Assembly (NCBI GenBank): GCA_902812365.1 | Contig: CADDZC010000046.1 | Span: 1-32,942 of the forward strand | Source of the DNA: Acidobacteriota bacterium | GTDB taxonomy: Bacteria > Acidobacteriota > Terriglobia > UBA7540 | Reading direction: 5' to 3' | DNA length: 32,942 nucleotides | Part shown: positions 1-7,085 of the stretch, piece by piece | Numbering within the stretch: position 1 is the stretch's first letter | Layout: every line of letters begins with the position of its first letter | Made by a program: the position numbers and the translations under genes | The notes under the pieces: generated by a model | What the model was told of the DNA's origin: nothing | The model's database searches: none | The model's input: only the letters and a program-made list of their open reading frames with translations

Positions 1-1
1 C

Positions 2-487
2 GGCGTCGAAGACCCGGCCAATCTGGGCGCCATCGTGCGCTCGACGGTGGCTTCGGGGGCGCACGGCGTGGTGGTGCCGGCGCGCCGCGCCGCCGGACTT
101 TCCGCCGCCGTGGCGCGGTCGGCGGCCGGGGCCCTCGAGCACGCTCGCGTGGCCCGCGTCGGCAATCTGGTGCAGGCGCTGCGGGAGCTTAAAGAGCGCA
201 ACCTGTGGATTTACGGGTTCGAGGCGCAAGCGAGAAAATCTTATCTCGAGCTCGACTACCGCGGCGGCTGCGCGCTGGTGTTTGGCGGAGAAGGCCGCGG
301 GCTCAGCCGCCTGGTAGCCACAACCTGCGACCAACTCGCCCGCATCCCGCTCTACGGGCCGGTGCCCTCCCTCAACGTCTCGGTGGCCGTGGCCGTGGTG
401 CTCTACGAGGCGGCGCGACAGCGGCATCCTGAATGCCGCGCCCGTCCGAACGATAGCAACGCCCCGCCCCGGGGCTTCATCGAATAA
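2..487 (+). CDS. rlmB: 23S rRNA 2'-O-ribose methyltransferase (TrmH/SpoU family), 3' part
   Basis: This is the C-terminal 161 residues of a SpoU-class (SPOUT, knotted) methyltransferase, open at the left window edge. RlmB-type enzymes methylate the ribose of a conserved guanosine in 23S rRNA using S-adenosylmethionine. All three SpoU motifs are visible: DPANLGAIVRS right at the edge (motif 1), FGGEGRGLS (motif 2) and IPLYGPVPSLNVSVAVAVVLYEA near the end (motif 3, split as IPLYGPVPS and LNVSVAVAVVLYEA), which together form the cofactor-binding knot. The frame continues upstream of the first in-frame start codon, so the true start lies outside the window. A tRNA 2'-O-methyltransferase of the same family (TrmH-like) is the main alternative, but the motif spacing fits RlmB better. 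The tail after the motif 3 helix is short and low in complexity. Confidence 0.87.
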   Translation, partial: GVEDPANLGAIVRSTVASGAHGVVVPARRAAGLSAAVARSAAGALEHARVARVGNLVQALRELKERNLWIYGFEAQARKSYLELDYRGGCALVFGGEGRGLSRLVATTCDQLARIPLYGPVPSLNVSVAVAVVLYEAARQRHPECRARPNDSNAPPRGFIE

Positions 488-511
488 AACGGCGGTGGCA
501 GCCGAACACCC

Positions 512-1753
512 ATGCGCTTGGCGTCTGACCCAGCCCGTCGCTCCTTGGCGCTCGGGGCGCTCTTCGCCCTGGCGCTGTCCGCTTTCGGCCAGCCGGCCCA
601 GGACGGCGCCGAGCGCGGCTCCGCGGCCGCTTCCCAACCCGCCGCGCGGCGGCCTTCCGGCTCCCCGCCCGACCCCAACATCCCCGCGAGCAGCCAGAGA
701 ATCCGCGTCCAGTCCTTCTTGGTCACCACGCCCGTGACGGCGCTCGACGCCTCCGGCGACCTTGTCTACGGCTTGGACGCCAAAGACTTCAAGGTCTTTG
801 ACGACGGCGTTCCGCAGCAGATCACCCGCTTCGAGGTGGCAAGCGAGCCGGTGGCGGCGGTGATTGTGGTGCAGGCCAACGACGCCGTGGCCCCGCTGCT
901 CGACCAGGTGCGCCCGCTGGCCCCGCTGTTTTCGGACCTGCTCCTCGGCCCCACGGGCCAGGCCGCCGTGCTGGCCTTCGCCGACGATGTCAGGGTGCTG
1001 CAGAATTTTTCCGGGGACGAGAGCCGGCTCGCCCAGAGCCTCCGCGCGCTGCAGGCGTCCGGCGGCAAAGCGCGGCTGAATGACGCGCTGGCGCGCGCGA
1101 TTGCCTTGCTCAGCCAGCGCCCCAAGAGCCAGCGGCGACTCATCGTGGTGTTTGCCGAGGGATCCGACCAGGGAAGCGAGACCACTCGGGACGACGTGAT
1201 CCGGCGCGCCATGGCGGCCGAGGTGACCATCTATGGCCTGGGCTTCAGCCGCGCCGAGGCGCTGCTCCGCCAGCGGCGCGACGACAACCAGCCCATGAGC
1301 CCGCTTGATGCCAACGTCGCGCGCCCCCTGCCCCCCGGAATGCCGCCCTCGCCCGTTCTTTCCCAGCAGATTTACGATACGCCCGTCAACGGCATTCCGA
1401 TCGGGCAGGCGGCGGGGCAGATCGTTCGCTCGGCCGTGGCGCCGAGCCTACTCGACGCGTACGCCGTCTACACGGGCGGCGTTTACTACCGCCACTGGTC
1501 GAAGAACGCACTCGAGGATCAGCTCACCGCCATCGCCACGGAAGTCCGCAGCCAGTATGAGCTCGCCTACGTTCCCGACACGCTCGACCGCGCCGGCTTC
1601 CATCGGATCGAAGTCGAGGTGCGGCGGCCGGGGGTGCGGGCGCGGGCGCGGATCGGGTATTTTTATGCGCCGGAAACGCCGGCGGGGAGGACGGCGGGGG
1701 AGCTCCCGCGGCTGGTCAAGCGGCCCGGGCGGTCGCCTCATCTGCAGCCATGA
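512..1753 (+). CDS. secreted VWFA-related acidobacterial domain protein
   Basis: A 413-residue protein with an N-terminal signal peptide (hydrophobic run about residues 11-25, ending in SAFGQ) and a Pro/Ala-rich spacer to about residue 60. A von Willebrand factor A-like domain follows at about 65-390. Segments such as TALDASGDLVYGLDAKDFKVFDDG and the C-terminal SQYELAYVPDT are typical of the 'VWFA-related Acidobacterial domain' family (TIGR03436), abundant in Acidobacteriota and of unknown function, probably adhesion or protein interaction in the envelope. The canonical metal site DxSxS is missing: the equivalent strand reads VIVVQANDA, and the later aspartate strand reads VVFAEGSD. It may therefore not bind metal in the usual way. 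It starts 25 bp after rlmB; no strong ribosome binding site is seen. It converges with the next gene. Confidence 0.85.
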   Translation: MRLASDPARRSLALGALFALALSAFGQPAQDGAERGSAAASQPAARRPSGSPPDPNIPASSQRIRVQSFLVTTPVTALDASGDLVYGLDAKDFKVFDDGVPQQITRFEVASEPVAAVIVVQANDAVAPLLDQVRPLAPLFSDLLLGPTGQAAVLAFADDVRVLQNFSGDESRLAQSLRALQASGGKARLNDALARAIALLSQRPKSQRRLIVVFAEGSDQGSETTRDDVIRRAMAAEVTIYGLGFSRAEALLRQRRDDNQPMSPLDANVARPLPPGMPPSPVLSQQIYDTPVNGIPIGQAAGQIVRSAVAPSLLDAYAVYTGGVYYRHWSKNALEDQLTAIATEVRSQYELAYVPDTLDRAGFHRIEVEVRRPGVRARARIGYFYAPETPAGRTAGELPRLVKRPGRSPHLQP

Positions 1754-1771
1754 GGGGGACCGGCGGGCGGC

Positions 1772-2275
1772 TCATTCATAGGCGTCATGGCGCATGACGT
1801 CGATGCGCTTGTCCGATTGCAGCTCGATTTCGGCCAGGTAGGGTTGCATGTTTTCGGGCAACACTTCGAGCACCAGAACGCGGGTCGTCCCCGCCGCTGA
1901 AAAGACGACGGTGAAATAGCGGTTCTTCTTGCCTCGGCCGCGCGGCGGCGGCACCTTCCACGGCAGGTTCATCTTGGCCACCTGCGGCCGTACGTTCGAG
2001 CGGTAATCCATCAAGACAATGGCGCTGTAGGGAACGCGCACGGCGGCCGTGCGGCAGCGGAACGTGAGGGCTTGCGAGGTCACTTCCAGACGGCCGGGGC
2101 AGCCGGCGGCGATCTCCTCGGTTCCGCCGACATAGCGGAATTGCGGTGGTTGCGGGGATTTGCGCTTGCCCGCCGCGACGGCGGCGGCGAGCACCCAGGC
2201 CACGAGCACCGCGGCCCCGCTCGAAGACGGGCGAAAGCGGCGCGGAGGATTCCGGCGCTGCGCGGCGTTCCTCAT
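1772..2275 (-). CDS. exported or membrane-anchored hypothetical protein
   Basis: A 167-residue protein I do not recognise. It has a basic N-terminus followed by one hydrophobic helix (about residues 22-36, AAVLVAWVLAAAVAAG), so it is secreted or anchored in the inner membrane. The rest looks like a small beta-rich domain with alternating hydrophobic strands (RLEVTSQALTFRCRTAAVRVPYSAIVLMDY; FTVVFSAAGTTRVLVLEV). This pattern resembles the PH-like or 'bacterial YdeI/UPF' strand pattern of acidobacterial lipid-facing proteins, but no family can be named. Its ATG overlaps the stop of the TonB-like gene by four bases (ATGA), so the two are translationally coupled. It is the last gene of the operon that begins near 3849. 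Confidence 0.72.
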   Translation of the reverse strand: MRNAAQRRNPPRRFRPSSSGAAVLVAWVLAAAVAAGKRKSPQPPQFRYVGGTEEIAAGCPGRLEVTSQALTFRCRTAAVRVPYSAIVLMDYRSNVRPQVAKMNLPWKVPPPRGRGKKNRYFTVVFSAAGTTRVLVLEVLPENMQPYLAEIELQSDKRIDVMRHDAYE

Positions 2276-3024
2276 CTCGGTTCGAGGGACTTCGGGGGAG
2301 GCGGTGGGTCGGCGGAACCGTTCATGGGAACCGCTACGTCCACATACCAGGGCACCATCAGATTGCCCCAGCGCGCCGGACGAAACTTCCAGCTCTCCAC
2401 TTCTTTTTCCGCCGCTTCCACTTGAGCCGGCCGGCCGCCGAGAGGCGTCAGGTCCATGACCTTGCCATCCTCGTCCACCAACACGCGCAGCCGCACCTCA
2501 TCGGCGGCGGGCCCCGGCGAGCAGGGCGGCGGCGCGACGAGTTGCGGCGGCCGCACCTCGCGCATCACGTCCAGTTCCGGATTCGGCGGCAAGCGGTCGG
2601 CACGGGTGACGCGGAGGGCAAAATTGACGTCCACGTCGGTCTCGAAAGGAGCCGGGCCGGCGGCGGTCATAAAGGGCCGGTACACCCATCGCCGGATGGC
2701 CTTGATGGCCGAGGCGGCCAGAAACGGATGGCCGCGCACCACGTGCGCGTCGCCAACGTGCCCGTCCCGCTTCACCGTCACTTCCATCCGCACCCGGCCC
2801 TGAATGTAGTTGACACGCGCCAAGGGAGGATAATCCGGCTTGACTTGGCTGAGGAGCAACCTCGAAGCTTGCTTGCGGCCGAGCACGATCGGAACCGCCG
2901 CCTTCTCCTGCTGGCCGAAAACGGCCGCCGCCGACGCGGCCGCCAGAATGAAAGCGCCGGCCGCGGCTCGAGCCTTCGCGCGGCGCCTAGCTATCGGATT
3001 CGAAGATAACTTGGGCCATCGCAT
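2272..3024 (-). CDS. TonB-like protein with two TonB C-terminal domains
   Basis: A 250-residue protein with a basic N-terminus and a signal or anchor helix (about residues 21-38, AAAGAFILAAASAAAVFGQ). Two TonB_C-type modules follow. The first is at about 58-140 (YPPLARVNYIQGRVRMEVTV, AIKAIRRWVYRP) and the second at about 165-237 (EVRLRVLVDEDGKVMDL, EVESWKFRPARW). In classical TonB this fold contacts outer-membrane receptors. Acidobacteria carry many short TonB-family proteins without a long Pro-rich periplasmic span, and their partners are mostly unknown. No exbB or exbD lies here, so an energy-transducing role is not shown. The start overlaps the 3' end of acpS by 38 bases. No later start exists before the signal helix, so I accept this one. 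It is 4-base overlapped with the next gene. Confidence 0.8.
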   Translation of the reverse strand: MRWPKLSSNPIARRRAKARAAAGAFILAAASAAAVFGQQEKAAVPIVLGRKQASRLLLSQVKPDYPPLARVNYIQGRVRMEVTVKRDGHVGDAHVVRGHPFLAASAIKAIRRWVYRPFMTAAGPAPFETDVDVNFALRVTRADRLPPNPELDVMREVRPPQLVAPPPCSPGPAADEVRLRVLVDEDGKVMDLTPLGGRPAQVEAAEKEVESWKFRPARWGNLMVPWYVDVAVPMNGSADPPPPPKSLEPR

Positions 3025-3370
3025 ACCGGTCGGCGTGCGAAATGGAAATCTCCATGCGCGCCACCCCGAGTTGCTCCGCCAGCTCGAGCGCCCGGCCTCG
3101 CAGCACCAGTTCTGGCTTGCCGCTCGGCTGGTGAGTCACTTCCACGTCGGTCCACCGCACCCCCCGGCCCCACCCCGTCCCGAGAGCCTTAAAGGCCGCC
3201 TCCTTGGCGGCGAATCGGGCCGCGTAGCGCTCCGCCCGCCTCCTGAATCGTTCGCAATACTCGACCTCCTGGGGCGTGTAGAGCCGCTCGATGAAGCGCT
3301 TTCCGTGCCGCTTCAGAGCTTCTTCGATCCGCGACGCCTCGACCAGATCAACACCCGTCCCCACAATCAT
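2987..3370 (-). CDS. acpS: holo-[acyl-carrier-protein] synthase
   Basis: AcpS transfers the 4'-phosphopantetheine arm of coenzyme A onto a serine of acyl carrier protein, making it active in fatty acid synthesis. The 127-residue length is normal for the trimeric bacterial AcpS. Diagnostic motifs are present: the N-terminal GTGVDLVEASRIEEAL with the magnesium-binding aspartate, and FAAKEAAFKALGTG with the Glu and Lys of the WxxKEA-like signature. The C-terminal ISISHADRYAMAQVIFE strand is also present. The ATG overlaps the stop of the upstream RsbRD_N-like gene by four bases, so it is the second gene of the operon. The downstream TonB-like gene begins inside its last 38 bases. No pdxJ or other usual acpS neighbour is seen in this window. 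Confidence 0.95.
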   Translation of the reverse strand: MIVGTGVDLVEASRIEEALKRHGKRFIERLYTPQEVEYCERFRRRAERYAARFAAKEAAFKALGTGWGRGVRWTDVEVTHQPSGKPELVLRGRALELAEQLGVARMEISISHADRYAMAQVIFESDS

Positions 3371-3849
3371 CGAGCCTGACCCTGCGCTACGGAGCGCGCG
3401 GCCCCGGATTCGCGCCGCCGCCCGGCCTCGCCCTCGTATCCGTCGGCCGCATAATAGATGGCCCGGTCGAAAAAATATCCCACCAGCCGGTCAAGTTCCT
3501 GCTGCGGGTACAGCTCGACGGCGGAACCGGCCAGGCCCGCCAAGCGGATGCAATCCCACAAGTAGTATTTGGTCAGCACCAGCGCCCAGATGACTTCGCT
3601 GAGCGGAATGTTTTCGGCGCAACGCGTCGCGCCCAGCTCGCGGTACCATCTCCGGATCGCGTAGTCGGTCTTCTCCTCCAGCCAGTGGCCGAGGTGGCGA
3701 TAGACCTCGTAGACGCGGTGCTGCAACTCGCCGGCCGGCAGCCGGTGGTAGGAGCGCGTCCGCGGGCTGCTCTGCAAATCTTTCTCCGCGCCCGGCGTCA
3801 ACTCTTCGGCGTGAGCTTCGATCATCCGGATCCATCGGTCGGAAAGCAT
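3367..3849 (-). CDS. RsbRD_N-like helical sensor protein
   Basis: A 160-residue, probably cytoplasmic, all-helical protein. The pattern fits the RsbRD N-terminal domain family (PF14361): an opening helix (RWIRMIEAHAEEL), a central segment RVYEVYRHLGHWLEE, then IPLSEVIWALVLTKYYLW and a final helix LVGYFFDRAIYYAADGYE. In Bacillus-type stressosomes this domain sits in front of a STAS domain, but here no STAS domain follows and the protein ends after the helical bundle. Its biochemical role is therefore unknown. It is the first gene of a four-gene overlapping operon. The ATG is preceded by a strong G-rich Shine-Dalgarno sequence (GAGGGGGG) and by a good promoter about 35-60 bases upstream. The family assignment rests on remembered sequence pattern, so confidence is moderate. 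Confidence 0.65.
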   Translation of the reverse strand: MLSDRWIRMIEAHAEELTPGAEKDLQSSPRTRSYHRLPAGELQHRVYEVYRHLGHWLEEKTDYAIRRWYRELGATRCAENIPLSEVIWALVLTKYYLWDCIRLAGLAGSAVELYPQQELDRLVGYFFDRAIYYAADGYEGEAGRRRESGAARSVAQGQAR

Positions 3850-3881
3850 TCCCCCCTCGCCGGAGCGTTCGCCCGCCTTTG

Positions 3882-3910
3882 ACGATAACAGATGGCCCGC
3901 CGAAGATCAA
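3882..3910 (-). promoter_or_regulatory. promoter of the RsbRD_N-acpS-TonB operon
   Basis: On the minus strand, TTGATC (3905-3910) and TATCGT (3882-3887) are 17 bases apart, a good housekeeping-sigma arrangement. Transcription would start near 3875, leaving about 25 bases of leader with a strong Shine-Dalgarno sequence before the ATG at 3849. Confidence 0.5.
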
Positions 3911-3998
3911 CGGCCGGACGCGCAATTTGACATGCTCCAACCACTGTGTTAGCGTGACCGCATTGCCACAATTTAGGGCAACGTCCGGGAGCCGATGA

Positions 3999-6056
3999 AT
4001 GGCTTTTAACAAAGCCAAGGCACTGCATGAGGCAGAGAAGTCCGTTCGTCAAGGTAAGTTTTCCCAGGCCATCCGGCAGTACCTCGATGTTTTCGAACAC
4101 GATCCCCGCGACCTGGGCCTGTTAAACACGGTCGGGGATTTGTGCGTGCGCGAGGGAAACCTTGCCGAAGCGGTGAAGGTTTTCCACCGCCTGGCCGACG
4201 CTTACAAGCGCGAAGGCTTTATCCTTCGCGCCATCGCCATCTACCGGAAGATCGTCAAGCTCGATCTGAACGCCGTCGAGCCTCTGATCGAGTTGGCCGA
4301 GCTGTACGCCGCCCAAGGACTGGGTCGCGCGGCGCGCGAGCACTATGGGCAGGCGCTCGAGCTCTGCCGCCAAAAGCGGCAGCCCGGCAAGGCGCTCGAG
4401 ATCATGGCCAAGATCGTGGCGGCCGATCCGGAGAACGTCCTTCACCGGCTGCAGCTGGCGGAATTGGCCGAGGCCCTGGGCCGGAAAGCCCAAGCGGCCT
4501 CGGCGTATCTGGACGCCGCCGCCATGGCTCTTCGGCAGGGCGACCGGGCGCGGGCCCGCCAGGCCTTCGACCAAGCGGCCTCGCTCGAACCCAGCCATCC
4601 GAAGGTGGCGTCGCTGCGCGACCAGATGGCGTTTTCAGCCGCTGAGACAGCCAAACCGGCCCCGAGACCGGAGTCCGCGACAGAGATCGGCGGCTCGGCC
4701 GGCCCGGCGTCCGGCGAGCCGCCCGAGGTCGCCGCCGGGCGCATGCCGCCCGCGAGCGCAGAGACACCGGCGGGCGCGCCCGAAGTGAGGGTCCAGCCGG
4801 GGGGGGAGGCTCGGCGCGAGCCAGCCGCTTCCGCCGGGCCGGTGGCACTCGAGGCCAACGAACAGGAGGTTGACGCGGCGGCGGCGGAATTCGCGGCCGC
4901 CTCGCAGGAGATGGATCTGTTGAGCGAATGGGAGATGGCCAGCGCCCTCGAGCCCGCACCCTCGGAGGCGGCTGCGCCTCCGGACCGCACCTCGGGCGCC
5001 GCCGCGAGCGAGCCGGAGGCGGCTCCCGCCCCAGCGCCGGTTTTCAATTACGACGAGAGCCGCGCGGAGATCGAGTTCTACCTCCAGTCGGGCTTCGTTG
5101 AACAAGCGCGCGCTGTGATCGAGTCGCTCGAACACGCCTTCCCGGATCATCCCCAGGTCGTGGAACTCCGCTCGCGTGTCGATGCCCAGACATCGGCGGC
5201 GCCCGAGGTCGCGGCCGGGCCGGCGGCGGAAGGCGAGGAAGTTGCCGAAGCCCGGCCGGAACCCGGCGTGGCGGAGGCGGCAGAGGCTGAGCCGGCCGCT
5301 TCTGCGGTGGCGAGCTCCGAACCTGGAGAGGTGGCCGATGCCGGTGCGCTGGGGGAGAAGGAAGAAGGCAGCCTGTCTGCCTGGGCGGGCGAGCTCGTCC
5401 TTGGGACGGAAGCGGTGGGTTTTCGCCTCGAGGGCGAGCCGGTCTTTCCGGCCGAAACTCTCGCTTCTTTTTCCCAGGCCGCGACGGAGGCTGGCGACGG
5501 CCGGGCGGCGGATCAGGAACCGGGCTGCGGCCAGCCGGAATCGGCGGCGGCATTGCCGTCGGCATTTTCCGACGAATCCGCGCGCGCCGAATCGCTCGAG
5601 GATCTCTCCGCGTCGCCGGGCACGACGTTGGCGGAATTACAGGAGGAAGCGGCGCAACCTCCCGCGCCCGACGATCCGGCCACCCACTACGATCTCGGCG
5701 TGGCGTTTCGGGAAATGGGTCTTTTGGATGAGGCCATCGGAGAACTGCAAAAGGTCATCAAGGCCGCCGGGGGAAAAAACTATCCGCCGCAGTTTCTGGC
5801 CGCCTGCACGCTGCTCGGGCAGTGCTTTATGGATAAGAACCTGCCCGCCATCGCCACCAAGTGGTACCAACGGGCGCTCGAGGCGCCTCAGTTGGATCCG
5901 GAAACGGCCTTGGCTCTCCAGTACGATCTCGGACTCGCCTGGGAGCGAGCCGGGGACTCCCAAACCGCGCTGCAGAAATTTCTCGAAGTGTACAGCCAGA
6001 ACGTCGACTACCGCGATGTCGCGGAGAAGATTCGGTTTCTGCAACAGAAGTCGTGA
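3999..6056 (+). CDS. TPR scaffold protein with acidic Ala/Pro-rich linkers
   Basis: A 685-residue cytoplasmic protein. Residues 1-215 are tandem tetratricopeptide repeats (KALHEAEKSVRQGKFSQAIRQYL, LLNTVGDLCVREGNLAEAVKVF and so on). Residues about 215-345 are a low-complexity Ala/Pro/Glu linker. A short repeat pair containing FNYDESRAEIEFYLQSGFVEQA lies near 349-400, and a second acidic linker runs to about 555. A C-terminal TPR block (THYDLGVAFREMGLLDEAIGEL, LQYDLGLAWERAGDSQTALQKF) ends the protein. The layout, with a FimV-like middle repeat and the 'THYDLGVAFREMGL' C-terminal block, is shared by scaffolding proteins in Acidobacteria and Deltaproteobacteria whose partner is not established. 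Starts with GGGAG seven bases before the ATG. Linker length is probably variable between relatives. It is the first gene of the plus-strand run. Confidence 0.88.
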   Translation: MAFNKAKALHEAEKSVRQGKFSQAIRQYLDVFEHDPRDLGLLNTVGDLCVREGNLAEAVKVFHRLADAYKREGFILRAIAIYRKIVKLDLNAVEPLIELAELYAAQGLGRAAREHYGQALELCRQKRQPGKALEIMAKIVAADPENVLHRLQLAELAEALGRKAQAASAYLDAAAMALRQGDRARARQAFDQAASLEPSHPKVASLRDQMAFSAAETAKPAPRPESATEIGGSAGPASGEPPEVAAGRMPPASAETPAGAPEVRVQPGGEARREPAASAGPVALEANEQEVDAAAAEFAAASQEMDLLSEWEMASALEPAPSEAAAPPDRTSGAAASEPEAAPAPAPVFNYDESRAEIEFYLQSGFVEQARAVIESLEHAFPDHPQVVELRSRVDAQTSAAPEVAAGPAAEGEEVAEARPEPGVAEAAEAEPAASAVASSEPGEVADAGALGEKEEGSLSAWAGELVLGTEAVGFRLEGEPVFPAETLASFSQAATEAGDGRAADQEPGCGQPESAAALPSAFSDESARAESLEDLSASPGTTLAELQEEAAQPPAPDDPATHYDLGVAFREMGLLDEAIGELQKVIKAAGGKNYPPQFLAACTLLGQCFMDKNLPAIATKWYQRALEAPQLDPETALALQYDLGLAWERAGDSQTALQKFLEVYSQNVDYRDVAEKIRFLQQKS

Positions 6057-6110
6057 ATGAGCCCGGGGCTCGTTCATCGGTCCGGCAACGGCCCGAGTTT
6101 TCGGGAATCC

Positions 6111-6398
6111 ATGGTGAATCGGATGCTGGCTGTCCTTTACGTCGTCTATATTCTGCTCTGCTTCGAGGTCGGCCTCCTATTGCTCTTCTTTCCCTGGCTT
6201 TCGGCCTGGACGAAGAACTTCTTTGTGGATCATTACCCGTGGGTGTCGAGCCTGGCGAGGAACGGCTTTGTGCGCGGGGCCGTCTCCGGGCTCGGTCTGG
6301 CCGACATATGGCTCGGCATCTATGAAATTTGGCGGCTGCGGCAACGGAGCTCCCCCGCGGCGGGATCCGGCCTGCCGAAAGGCGGCCTTGGATCGTAA
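6111..6398 (+). CDS. small two- or three-helix membrane protein
   Basis: A 95-residue hydrophobic protein I cannot assign to a family. The first helix is LAVLYVVYILLCFEVGLLLLFFPW, followed by a short loop with aromatic residues (WTKNFFVDHYPWVSSL) and a second weaker helix (FVRGAVSGLGLADIWLGIYEIWRL). An earlier in-frame ATG at 6057 directly abuts the stop of the TPR gene and would add 18 non-hydrophobic residues. I prefer 6111 because the hydrophobic segment then sits at the N-terminus; 6123 is also possible. It lies nine bases upstream of thiE, so it is probably co-transcribed with it. No function can be inferred beyond inner-membrane location. Confidence 0.65.
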   Translation: MVNRMLAVLYVVYILLCFEVGLLLLFFPWLSAWTKNFFVDHYPWVSSLARNGFVRGAVSGLGLADIWLGIYEIWRLRQRSSPAAGSGLPKGGLGS

Positions 6399-6407
6399 AG
6401 GTTCCCG

Positions 6408-7085
6408 GTGGCGATTCTCTGCTACGTAACCGACCGCAGCCGCCTCAACCGGCCGCTGGCGGCGATGATTTCGCAGGCGGCTCAAGCAGGCGTCGATCTC
6501 ATCCAGATTCGGGAAAAGGATCTGGAAACCCGGGAGCTACTCGGTGTGGTGGAGGGGGCTGTGGAGGCCGCGCGGGGGACGGCGGCCAAAATCATCGTCA
6601 ATGACCGCCTGGACGTGGCTCTGGCTTCAGGCGCGGCGGGAGTCCACCTGGGAGCCCAGTCGCTGCCGGCTCGCTCCGTACGCCCGCTCGTGCCCGCGGG
6701 CTTTCTGGTTGGCGTCTCCTGTCACTCCCAGGAAGATGCTCAGGAGGCCGAAGCGAGCGGCGCGGACTATGTGGTGCTGGGTCCGGTCTTTGAGACGCCC
6801 TCCAAATTGCCATACGGGCCGCCGCTCGGGCTGGACACGCTCGGCGCCGTCGCGGCGCGGCTGAAAATTCCCGTGCTGGCCATCGGCGGCATCACCGTCG
6901 AGCGAGCTCGACTCTGCTGCGAAGCGGGAGCTGCCGGAATCGCGGCCATCTCGCTGTTTCAGTCCGGCAGCTCGCTGGCCGACACCGTGCGCCGGTTGCG
7001 CCGGGAGACGGCTGCATCCGGCGGCGCCGGGAGACACGGACGGGGTGCGCCGGCGAGGCCGGAGGACCAGGAGTCGGGACGATGA
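6408..7085 (+). CDS. thiE: thiamine-phosphate synthase
   Basis: ThiE joins hydroxymethylpyrimidine pyrophosphate with hydroxyethylthiazole phosphate to give thiamine phosphate, in the cytoplasm. The 225-residue TIM barrel shows the family motifs in order: YVTDRS at the N-terminus, LIQIREKDL (pyrophosphate binding, about residues 31-39), VNDRLDVALASGAAGVHLG, GADYVVLGPVFETPSK and LAIGGI. The start is a GTG preceded by an AAAGG-like site, nine bases after the small membrane gene. The C-terminal tail after SLFQS is an arginine-, glycine-rich extension of about 40 residues and looks disordered. No thi-box (TPP riboswitch) is visible upstream, and other thi genes are absent. The gene overlaps the trehalase start by four bases. 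Related thiazole-tautomerase TenI is excluded by the intact REKD segment. Confidence 0.93.
   Translation: MAILCYVTDRSRLNRPLAAMISQAAQAGVDLIQIREKDLETRELLGVVEGAVEAARGTAAKIIVNDRLDVALASGAAGVHLGAQSLPARSVRPLVPAGFLVGVSCHSQEDAQEAEASGADYVVLGPVFETPSKLPYGPPLGLDTLGAVAARLKIPVLAIGGITVERARLCCEAGAAGIAAISLFQSGSSLADTVRRLRRETAASGGAGRHGRGAPARPEDQESGR

Noticed and set aside
6300-6408. TPP riboswitch before thiE
   Set aside because: The region is coding for the small membrane protein, and the usual CTGAGA / ACCTGA thi-box parts are not present.
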